DNA from: an uncultured Coriobacteriia bacterium
Lineage (GTDB): Bacteria > Actinomycetota > Coriobacteriia > Coriobacteriales > QAMH01
Assembly (NCBI GenBank): GCA_949283445.1
Contig: CASDTD010000208.1
Span: forward strand, 1 to 10,609
Length of the DNA: 10,609 nucleotides
Reading direction: 5' to 3'
This document shows positions 5,629-10,609 of this stretch, one piece after another (the stretch's first letter is position 1; the number at the start of each line of letters is the position of its first letter). The notes below the pieces were generated by a model that ran no database searches, was not told the DNA's origin, and worked only from the letters and a program-made list of their open reading frames with translations. The translations under genes and the position numbers were made by a program.

Positions 5629-7260
5629 ATGCTCGACGAGCTGCACGTGGAAAATATCGCGCTGATCGAAGACGCCGACATCGAGTTTTCGGATGGTCTG
5701 ACTGTGCTGACGGGCGAGACGGGCGCCGGCAAGACGGCGCTGCTCTCTGCGTTGCGGTTGATCTGCGGGCAACGAGCCGACTCGGGTGTGGTGCGCGACG
5801 GCGCCGCCGAGGCGTGCGCCGAGGCTCGTTTCGCGGGTGCTGACGAGCATATCGTGCGTCGTCGTCTCACCGCTGCCGGGCGCAGCCGCTGCACGGTTGA
5901 CGGGGCCATGGCCACGGTCGCGGAACTCGCGCGTGCCACGTCGTCGATTCGCGTGCACAGCCAGCACGAGCAGGTGCAGCTGCTGCAGGAATCGGCGCAG
6001 CGGGTCTATCTCGACAGCTGGATTTCTCCGGACGGGGCGCATCTGCAGGACTACCGCGCTGCTCGTACCGCGTATCTCGATGCCAAGGCGGCGTACGACG
6101 AGCTTTCCGAAGCGCAGTCCTCATTGGGGCAGCAGCTGGAGTTCATGCGTTTTACCGCAGCGGAAATCGCGAAGGTGAACCCCGTGGAAGGGGAATACGA
6201 GCGTCTGGAAGCCGACGTGCCGCGTCTGCAGCACGCCGAACAGCTCGCCAGTGCAGTCGATGCGGCGTCGCGCGGGCTGGGCGATGACGGGGGCGTGCTC
6301 GATGCGCTCGCCGATGTGCTGTCTTCGCTGCAGCGCCAGGCGGGCATTGATCCGAAACTCGACGAGATATGCGAACGCTTGGCCGGTCTGTTGGCAGAGC
6401 TGGAAGACGCCGCGCGCGATTTGGGGTCGTATGGTGCCGACGTGCAGTTCGACCCCGAGGCGCTTGACCAGACCATGACGCGTCTTGACGCGCTGTCGGG
6501 CCTCATGAAGCGGTTCGGGCCGGGTATGGAGCAGGTGTTCGAGACCTGGGAAAACGCTCGCCGCGCAATCGAGCGTGCGGAGATGTCGCCCGAGCAGGTC
6601 GAGGAGGCGAAAGCGAATCTGCAACACGCGCAAGACGCGTTCGTGCGCGCGGCAGACGAGCTGTCCGAGCTGCGCCATGCCAAGGCACGCGAGTTCTGCG
6701 AGCAGCTGGCTGCGTCCGTGCACGAGCTTGCCATGGAAGACGCCTCGTTCGAGTTCTCCTTCGAACGTCTGCCTCTCGAGCGTTGGGGCGAGACAGGGCC
6801 GGAGCGCGTCGAGTTGCTCTACTGTCCTTCGTCTGCTGGAACGTACCGTCCGCTTTCCCGCATCGCCTCAGGCGGCGAGCTGTCCCGCATCTTGCTCGCG
6901 CTGGAATGCATGTACCATGTGACGGGGCAGGATAGCGAGGACAGGACCATCGTCTTCGACGAGGTCGATTCCGGCATTGGCGGCGTCACGGGCACGGCTG
7001 TGGCCCGGCGTATCGCCGAGCTCGCCGAGCACGACCAGGTTATCGTCGTCACGCACTTGCCACAGGTGGCAGCCCACGCAGCACGTCACTACGTCGTCAC
7101 CAAAGAAAGCGACGCGCAGGGGCACCCGGTCACGATGGTCGCCGAAATTAATGGGGACGCGCGCGTGGCCGAAATCGCCCGCATGCTGGCAGGCACAGTC
7201 GACGACACGGCGCTCGCGCACGCGAAAACCCTGCTCGAAGACGCAGGGAGAGGGGTCTGA
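5629..7260 (+). CDS. recN: DNA repair protein RecN
   Basis: SMC-like ATPase that acts early at DNA double-strand breaks, holding ends or sister duplexes for RecA-dependent repair. From ATG 5629 it has 543 residues, close to the usual 550. Seen: Walker A GETGAGKT (29-36), a QHE motif after it (SQHEQVQLL), a long helical, Glu/Ala/Arg-rich middle expected to form the coiled-coil arms (about 140-365), ABC signature ASGGELSR (413-420), Walker B TIVFDEVDSGIGG (440-452) and the switch histidine in VTHLPQ (476). The start was chosen because MLDELHVENIALIEDADIEF matches the conserved RecN beginning; GTG 5620, which overlaps the nadK stop, would add three residues. The tlyA-nadK-recN string is typical of actinobacteria. 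I see no SOS-box-like site, and any LexA control would have to act further upstream. Confidence 0.95.
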   Translation: MLDELHVENIALIEDADIEFSDGLTVLTGETGAGKTALLSALRLICGQRADSGVVRDGAAEACAEARFAGADEHIVRRRLTAAGRSRCTVDGAMATVAELARATSSIRVHSQHEQVQLLQESAQRVYLDSWISPDGAHLQDYRAARTAYLDAKAAYDELSEAQSSLGQQLEFMRFTAAEIAKVNPVEGEYERLEADVPRLQHAEQLASAVDAASRGLGDDGGVLDALADVLSSLQRQAGIDPKLDEICERLAGLLAELEDAARDLGSYGADVQFDPEALDQTMTRLDALSGLMKRFGPGMEQVFETWENARRAIERAEMSPEQVEEAKANLQHAQDAFVRAADELSELRHAKAREFCEQLAASVHELAMEDASFEFSFERLPLERWGETGPERVELLYCPSSAGTYRPLSRIASGGELSRILLALECMYHVTGQDSEDRTIVFDEVDSGIGGVTGTAVARRIAELAEHDQVIVVTHLPQVAAHAARHYVVTKESDAQGHPVTMVAEINGDARVAEIARMLAGTVDDTALAHAKTLLEDAGRGV

Positions 7261-7263
7261 GCC

Positions 7264-7866
7264 ATGCGTGCGTTTGACGCGCTCAAGGCGGGGGACGTGG
7301 CGCTGGTATGCACCGACACGGTGTACGGTCTGGCTGCTGTGCCAGGTTCGCCAGGCTACGAGTGCATTTTCGAACTGAAAAACCGCCCGCACGACCAGGT
7401 GCTGCCCTGGTTGGTGGACGGGCCGGAGGCGCTCGACGTCTACGGCCGCGACGTGCCGGAATACGCTCGCCGTCTGGCCCGCGCGTTTTGGCCAGGTGCC
7501 TGCACGCTCATCGTCTGCGCTTCAGATGCCGCGAAGCGGCTGGGCTGCGTTGCAGCAGACGGGACGGTCGCCTTGCGCTGCCCCGACGACGCGTTTTGCC
7601 AGGAGCTTCTGACGGAGCTGGGCATGCCCGTCGCGTGCACGAGCGCCAACGTGCACGGGCAGCCGGCATGCGGACGCAAGGAAGAGCTGCCAAAGATGTT
7701 TGCGGAACTGCCTGGGTTTTCCGAGGCTGCCGAGGCGTGTTCAGGCGGCAGCGCGTCGACGATCATCGCGTGCACATCTTCTGCGCCGCGTCTTGTGCGT
7801 TCAGGGCCGATTCCCCTTTCGCTGGCGCTCGAGGTGTGCGGATTAGGTGGTACACTGCCCGCGTAG
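7264..7866 (+). CDS. L-threonylcarbamoyladenylate synthase (TsaC/YrdC domain)
   Basis: Makes threonylcarbamoyl-AMP from threonine, bicarbonate and ATP, the first step of t6A37 modification of ANN-decoding tRNAs. The 200 residues are a single YrdC domain without the extra C-terminal Sua5 domain, so it is of the short TsaC type. Motifs: TDTVYGL (17-23), K39 and R41 in KNRP, FWPGACTLIV (75-84), GTVALRCPD (100-108), CTSANVHGQPA (125-135), STII (165-168) and LVRSG near the end. The residue that is Lys in E. coli TsaC (RPVDKGL) is Gln here (RPHDQVL). ATG 7264 lies three bases after the recN stop with GGGAGAGGGG at 7246-7255. It starts the second conserved neighbourhood (ywlC-rpiB-glyA-atp in B. subtilis). 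The ywlE-type phosphatase gene found between these genes there is absent. Confidence 0.9.
   Translation: MRAFDALKAGDVALVCTDTVYGLAAVPGSPGYECIFELKNRPHDQVLPWLVDGPEALDVYGRDVPEYARRLARAFWPGACTLIVCASDAAKRLGCVAADGTVALRCPDDAFCQELLTELGMPVACTSANVHGQPACGRKEELPKMFAELPGFSEAAEACSGGSASTIIACTSSAPRLVRSGPIPLSLALEVCGLGGTLPA
7848..7856 (+). promoter_or_regulatory. Possible extended -10 promoter before rpiB
   Basis: TGGTACACT at the end of the preceding gene fits an extended -10 (TGn followed by TACACT, which also meets the actinobacterial TANNNT pattern). No -35 box is evident at the right distance. It could give rpiB-glyA a separate start of transcription, but the match is short and may be chance. Confidence 0.2.
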
Positions 7867-7875
7867 GTCAACTGA

Positions 7876-7882
7876 AGAGAGG
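7876..7882 (+). promoter_or_regulatory. Ribosome binding site deciding the rpiB start
   Basis: AGAGAGG lies eight bases before ATG 7891 but only two before the in-frame GTG 7885, so the ATG is the likely start. Confidence 0.65.
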
Positions 7883-7890
7883 TCGTGAGG

Positions 7891-8343
7891 ATGAAACAGG
7901 TGCATATCGCGCTCGGCGCGGACCACGGCGGCTACGAGCAGAAAGAGGCGTTGCTTTCGTGGCTGCGCACAGAGGGGTACACGGTCGACGACTATGGGTG
8001 CGGTTCCACCGAAAGCGTGGATTACCCCGATTTCGCGGCACCGGTCGCTCGCGCCGTCGCGGCGGGCGAAGCCGACTTCGGCATCCTCGTCTGCGGTACG
8101 GGCATCGGCATGCAGGTCGCGGCCAACAAGGTGCACGGCGTGCGCGCCGCCAACGTCATCACGCCCGAATTCGCCCAGCTGGCGCGCGAGCACAACAACG
8201 CCAACGTCGTCACGCTCTCCGGGCGCTTCGTTAGCCTCGAGCAGAACGAGCGCATCGTCGAGACGTTTCTCTCCACGCCATTTGCCGGCGGACGCCACGA
8301 GCGTCGCGTCGCCAAGATAATGCAAATCGAACAGGAAGGCTAA
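7891..8343 (+). CDS. rpiB: Ribose-5-phosphate isomerase B
   Basis: Interconverts ribulose 5-phosphate and ribose 5-phosphate in the pentose phosphate pathway, supplying ribose for nucleotides. The 150-residue protein, usual for the family, shows ADHGG (10-14), DYPDFA (44-49), the catalytic cysteine C68 in [19 protein letters not shown]101 in REHNNANVV and R135 in [10 protein letters not shown]. These align with E. coli C66, H99 and R133 at an offset of two. Some RpiB/LacA proteins act on allose or galactose 6-phosphates; the neighbours here (t6A gene, glyA, atp genes) are the housekeeping context in which rpiB is found in Gram-positives, which favours ribose. The gap to glyA is four bases, so both are surely on one transcript. 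Confidence 0.93.
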   Translation: MKQVHIALGADHGGYEQKEALLSWLRTEGYTVDDYGCGSTESVDYPDFAAPVARAVAAGEADFGILVCGTGIGMQVAANKVHGVRAANVITPEFAQLAREHNNANVVTLSGRFVSLEQNERIVETFLSTPFAGGRHERRVAKIMQIEQEG

Positions 8344-8347
8344 AAGC

Positions 8348-9604
8348 ATGTCCCTCACGTACGTTTCGAAGACCGATCCTGAAATCGCCGCCGCAATCGA
8401 GGGCGAGCTCGCCCGTCAGCGCGGCACTATCGAGCTCATCGCCTCGGAAAACCTCACGTCGCTTTCTGTCATGGAAGCCATGGGCTCTGTCCTGACGAAC
8501 AAGTACGCCGAAGGCTATCCGGGCAAACGCTATTACGGTGGCTGCGAGCAGGTCGACATCGTCGAGGACTTGGCTCGCAACCGCGCTGCCGAGCTGTTCG
8601 GGGCGAAGTTTGCCAACGTTCAGCCGCATTCCGGGGCCCAAGCCAACCAGGCTGCCTATCAGGCGCTGCTCAAGCCCGGCGAGAAGATTCTCGGCATGAG
8701 TCTGGACGCCGGCGGCCACTTGAGCCACGGCGCCAAGTTCAACATGTCCGGCAAGTTCTACGAGTCCAGCTTCTATGGCATCAACCCTGAGACCGAGCGT
8801 CTCGACATGGACGAGGTGCGTGCTGCGGCGCTCGCGTTCAAGCCGCAGGTCATCGTCGCCGGCGCATCGGCGTACCCGCGCATCATCGATTTCGCCGCGT
8901 TCCGCGAGATTGCCGACGAGGTGGGCGCCTACCTCGTCGTCGACATGGCGCACATCGCCGGTCTGGTCGCCGGCGGCATGCACCCGTCTCCCGTGCCCTA
9001 TGCCGACCTCGTGACCTCGACGTCTCACAAGACGCTGCGTGGCCCGCGCGGCGGCTTCATGGTCACCAACAACGAGGAAGCATACAAGGCCTACAACAAG
9101 GCGGTGTTCCCCGGTGCGCAGGGCGGCCCGCTCATGCACGTCATCGCCGGCAAGGCCGTCGCGTTCGGCGAGGCGCTGCAGCCCTCGTTCGCGCAGTACG
9201 CCCAAAACGTCGTCGCCAACGCCAAGGCGATGGGCGAGGCGCTGGTGGCTGGCGGCCTGCGTCTGGTTTCCGGCGGCACGGACAACCATCTGTGCCTGGT
9301 GGACCTCACGCCCGCCGGCGTCACGGGCGCCGAGGCTGAAGTTCTGCTCGAGTCGGTGGGCATCACCACCAACAAGAACGCCATCCCCAACGACCCGCTG
9401 CCCACGACGGTCACGAGCGGCATCCGCGTCGGCTCGCCGGCCATGACCACGCGCGGCTTTTCCGTCGAGGAGGCACGCACCGTGGGCGAATGCATCGCCA
9501 AGGCGATTTTCAACCGAGACAACGCCTCCGTGCTCGCCGAGGTCAAGGAAACGACGACGGCGCTGCTTCAGGCGCACCCGCTTTATCCCGAACTGGGGGA
9601 ATAG
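8348..9604 (+). CDS. glyA: Serine hydroxymethyltransferase
   Basis: PLP enzyme converting serine and tetrahydrofolate to glycine and 5,10-methylene-THF, the main one-carbon source for thymidylate, purines and methionine. The 418 residues match the family length. Seen: IELIASEN (28-35), [15 protein letters not shown] (51-65), HSGAQAN (94-100), [26 protein letters not shown] with PLP-contacting D199 and H202, and the PLP lysine K228 in [21 protein letters not shown] and [14 protein letters not shown] near the C-terminus complete it. GGAAGG at 8334-8339 lies eight bases before the ATG. glyA next to rpiB upstream of the atp genes is a shared Gram-positive arrangement. With only four bases upstream there is no room for a riboswitch of its own. 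Confidence 0.97.
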   Translation: MSLTYVSKTDPEIAAAIEGELARQRGTIELIASENLTSLSVMEAMGSVLTNKYAEGYPGKRYYGGCEQVDIVEDLARNRAAELFGAKFANVQPHSGAQANQAAYQALLKPGEKILGMSLDAGGHLSHGAKFNMSGKFYESSFYGINPETERLDMDEVRAAALAFKPQVIVAGASAYPRIIDFAAFREIADEVGAYLVVDMAHIAGLVAGGMHPSPVPYADLVTSTSHKTLRGPRGGFMVTNNEEAYKAYNKAVFPGAQGGPLMHVIAGKAVAFGEALQPSFAQYAQNVVANAKAMGEALVAGGLRLVSGGTDNHLCLVDLTPAGVTGAEAEVLLESVGITTNKNAIPNDPLPTTVTSGIRVGSPAMTTRGFSVEEARTVGECIAKAIFNRDNASVLAEVKETTTALLQAHPLYPELGE

Positions 9605-9614
9605 AAGGAGCTCC

Positions 9615-10073
9615 ATGGCTGATACCAGACCCAGCTGGGACGAGTACTTCATGCAGATAACGCGGCAGGTGGCCACGCGGTCCACCTGCCTGCGCCGCCA
9701 GGTCGGGGCGATTATCGTGCACAACAAACGCATCATCGCCACCGGCTACAACGGCGGCCCGGCCGGCCTTGCGCATTGCCTGGACATCGGCTGCTTGCGC
9801 GAACAGCTGGGCATCCCATCCGGGCAGCAACACGAGTTGTGCCGGGGCATCCATGCCGAGCAAAACGCCATCATCCAGGCGGCGCGTTACGGTCTGCCCA
9901 TCGACGGCTCGGTACTCTACTGCACCACGCAGCCCTGCACGCAGTGCACCAAGATGATCATCAACGCCGGCATCACGGAGCTCGTCTACGAGCAGGGCTA
10001 CCCCGACGAGCTCGCCTGCCAGCTGCTCGAGGAATCGGGCATGGTCGTGCGCAAGCTCAGGGCAGATTCCTGA
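9615..10073 (+). CDS. dCMP deaminase family protein (ComEB-like)
   Basis: Zinc cytidine-deaminase-fold enzyme, most likely deaminating dCMP to dUMP for dTMP synthesis; glyA directly upstream supplies the methylene-THF used in the next step. The 152 residues show the catalytic zinc site as H80-A81-E82 (GIHAEQNAI) with P107-C108-T109-Q110-C111, and a family N-terminus with [15 protein letters not shown] and ATGYNG. The insert with C55, C60, H73 and C76 ([17 protein letters not shown]...HELCRG) contains Cys/His suited to the second, structural zinc of this branch. AAGGAG at 9605-9610 stands four bases before the ATG. Similar genes (comEB) lie next to the ATP synthase operon in several Gram-positives. 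The exact substrate is inferred from the family; a competence role should not be assumed from the ComEB name. Confidence 0.9.
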   Translation: MADTRPSWDEYFMQITRQVATRSTCLRRQVGAIIVHNKRIIATGYNGGPAGLAHCLDIGCLREQLGIPSGQQHELCRGIHAEQNAIIQAARYGLPIDGSVLYCTTQPCTQCTKMIINAGITELVYEQGYPDELACQLLEESGMVVRKLRADS

Positions 10074-10129
10074 CGTGCAGAAACAGGGCTTTTTCCGCAA
10101 ACGGCGCAATCTTTTCCATCAAATGTAAA

Positions 10130-10166
10130 CGCGCTTTTCAGGGGTACCGTTTACCTAGAAAACGCG
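10130..10166 (+). promoter_or_regulatory. Imperfect stem-loop before the atp operon
   Basis: CGCG-C-TTTTC (10130-10139) pairs with GAAAACGCG (10158-10166) over nine base pairs with one bulged C (10134). The enclosed 18 bases can extend the stem a little (AGG near 10140 with CCT near 10155). No T tract follows, so a terminator is doubtful; an operator or leader structure fits as well. It also sits inside the GTAAAC/GTTTAC inverted pair region. Confidence 0.4.
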
Positions 10167-10208
10167 CCGCCGCCGCCGATGCGCGACGGTAACAGCTGGT
10201 GCAGCCGC

Positions 10209-10214
10209 TATGAT
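10209..10214 (+). promoter_or_regulatory. Possible -10 box of the atp operon promoter
   Basis: TATGAT differs from the TATAAT consensus at one position and lies 49 bases before the next start codon. No good -35 hexamer is found 16-18 bases upstream (the region reads GACGGTA), so the call is weak. Confidence 0.25.
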
Positions 10215-10244
10215 ACGTCTCGATTGTTGATAAGCACGACGTGT

Positions 10245-10252
10245 AAGGGGAG
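10245..10252 (+). promoter_or_regulatory. Ribosome binding site of the small membrane protein
   Basis: AAGGGGAG stands ten bases before ATG 10263. It supports that start over the in-frame ATG at 10179, which would add 28 polar residues from the intergenic region. Confidence 0.6.
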
Positions 10253-10262
10253 AAACACCAAG

Positions 10263-10547
10263 ATGGCATTTGCCGTGGTTGTGGGTATTCTCGTGGGAGT
10301 TCTCGCCATGCTTCCCATGTACGCCGGGCTTCGCGTGACCAAGCGCATGGACGCGCAGGAGGGCGCGGCCGGCTATATGACGCCGGTGCTGCTCGCCATC
10401 GGCGGTTCGTTCATCGTTCTCGCGTTCGCGACAGTCGTTTGTGCAGTCGCAGCACGGTCCGTCGTCGTCCCCTTCGTCTTGGCGGAGGCGGGCACGCTCA
10501 TCGTGGCTGCATTGGGTTTCGGCATCGTACGGGCAGTACGTAAGTAA
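10263..10547 (+). CDS. Small three-helix membrane protein in the atpI position
   Basis: A 94-residue hydrophobic protein directly upstream of a probable atpB. Three membrane helices are visible: about 2-23 (AVVVGILVGVLAMLPMYAGL), 40-63 (TPVLLAIGGSFIVLAFATVVCAVA) and 66-89 (SVVVPFVLAEAGTLIVAALGFGIV), separated by a basic/polar loop (RVTKRMDAQEGAAGY) and ending in RAVRK. In Gram-positives this slot usually holds atpI, encoding a protein of about 120-130 residues and often four helices that aids assembly of the c-ring or Mg handling. The protein here is shorter and I cannot show homology from motifs, so AtpI-like is inference from position and topology. The start is set by the AAGGGGAG at 10245. 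The gap to the next start is 17 bases, consistent with one operon. Confidence 0.75.
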   Translation: MAFAVVVGILVGVLAMLPMYAGLRVTKRMDAQEGAAGYMTPVLLAIGGSFIVLAFATVVCAVAARSVVVPFVLAEAGTLIVAALGFGIVRAVRK

Positions 10548-10564
10548 ACGGAGAGGGTGGAAGC

Positions 10565-10609
10565 GTGGATATGTCAAATCCTCTGGACGTGCTCCAGAGC
10601 GGACCACTC
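10565..10609 (+). CDS. atpB: Start of probable ATP synthase subunit a (3'-truncated)
   Basis: An open frame begins with GTG 10565 (GAGAGGG at 10551-10557, seven bases upstream) or ATG 10571 and runs off the right edge. Only 15 codons are visible (V-D-M-S-N-P-L-D-V-L-Q-S-G-P-L), too few to identify by sequence. The call rests on position: t6A gene, rpiB, glyA, dCMP deaminase gene and a small membrane protein normally lead into atpB, the Fo proton-channel subunit a. The spacing to the Shine-Dalgarno favours GTG. Confidence 0.5.
   Translation, partial: MDMSNPLDVLQSGPL

Larger units (their letters stand above)
10074..10262. other. Intergenic region upstream of the ATP synthase genes
   Basis: The longest gene-free stretch (189 bases) and the most AT-rich part of the window in its first half. 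It contains two TTTTCC copies (10091-10096 partly within a T run, and 10112-10117), a GTAAAC/GTTTAC inverted pair (10125-10130, 10149-10154), an imperfect stem-loop (10130-10166), two direct copies of AAACGCGC (10127-10134, 10160-10167), a CGC-rich run (10163-10178), a GGTAAC (10188-10193) and a TATGAT box (10209-10214). I judge it to be the control region of the atp operon. No convincing Rho-independent terminator for the upstream genes is visible. Confidence 0.6.

Noticed and set aside
7308..8234. A 308-codon + strand frame across the t6A gene and rpiB
   Set aside because: Arg/Ala/Gly-rich product with no motif, overlapping two well supported genes in another frame.
8231..9742. A 503-codon open frame on the - strand opposite glyA
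   Set aside because: It mirrors the strong G/C third-position bias of glyA, its product has the Arg/Gly/Ala/His-rich composition of such shadows and no family motif, while the + strand encodes a full SHMT.
10080..10120. Possible Rho-independent terminator after the dCMP deaminase gene (T runs near 10090 and 10112)
   Set aside because: No GC-rich stem precedes either T run; the only nearby pairing (CCG-CAAA-CGG) is three base pairs.
1..10609. Mobile element, phage, CRISPR, defence or biosynthetic cluster
   Set aside because: No transposase, integrase, regular repeats or accessory genes; every well supported gene is a core metabolic or information-processing gene with uniform composition.

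Overview
The window is a dense, GC-rich block of housekeeping genes, all on the + strand. It fits a high-GC Gram-positive of the Actinomycetota. The class Coriobacteriia (Eggerthellaceae-like) is my best guess, from the strong G/C bias at third codon positions, the tlyA-nadK-recN order known from actinobacteria, and the Firmicutes-like accC-Asp23-nusB order. This placement is inference; no rRNA or other marker gene is present.

Positions 1-1997 carry the 3' part of accC (biotin carboxylase), an Asp23/YqhY-family gene, nusB and xseB, packed with overlaps or very short gaps. After an 81-base gap holding a perfect 9-bp hairpin, positions 2079-7260 carry dxs (first step of the MEP isoprenoid pathway), tlyA (rRNA 2'-O-methyltransferase), nadK (NAD kinase) and recN (SMC-like DNA repair ATPase). 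Positions 7264-10073 carry a TsaC/YrdC-domain gene for tRNA t6A synthesis, rpiB, glyA and a dCMP deaminase gene. A 189-base gap with a stem-loop and short repeats (10074-10262) then precedes a small three-helix membrane protein in the atpI position and the first codons of a probable atpB, the start of the F1Fo ATP synthase operon.

The layout joins two neighbourhoods that are separate in Bacillus subtilis: accBC-yqhY-nusB-folD-xseA-xseB-ispA-dxs-yqxC-ahrC-recN, and ywlC-rpiB-glyA-upp-atp. Here folD, xseA, ispA, argR/ahrC, a phosphatase gene and upp are missing from the expected slots, and nadK sits between tlyA and recN. Frequent stop/start overlaps (GTGA, ATGA, a 14-bp overlap) and gaps of a few bases suggest long polycistronic transcripts with translational coupling. 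The genes share basic growth functions: lipid precursor supply, ribosome and tRNA maturation, NADP, one-carbon and dTMP precursor supply, and energy.

I see no mobile element, CRISPR array, RNA gene, phage gene, toxin or defence system, and no sign of a novel multi-gene system. The points worth a second look are the two intergenic structures, the small AtpI-position protein, the missing partner genes (notably xseA), and the low-complexity extensions on NusB and XseB.
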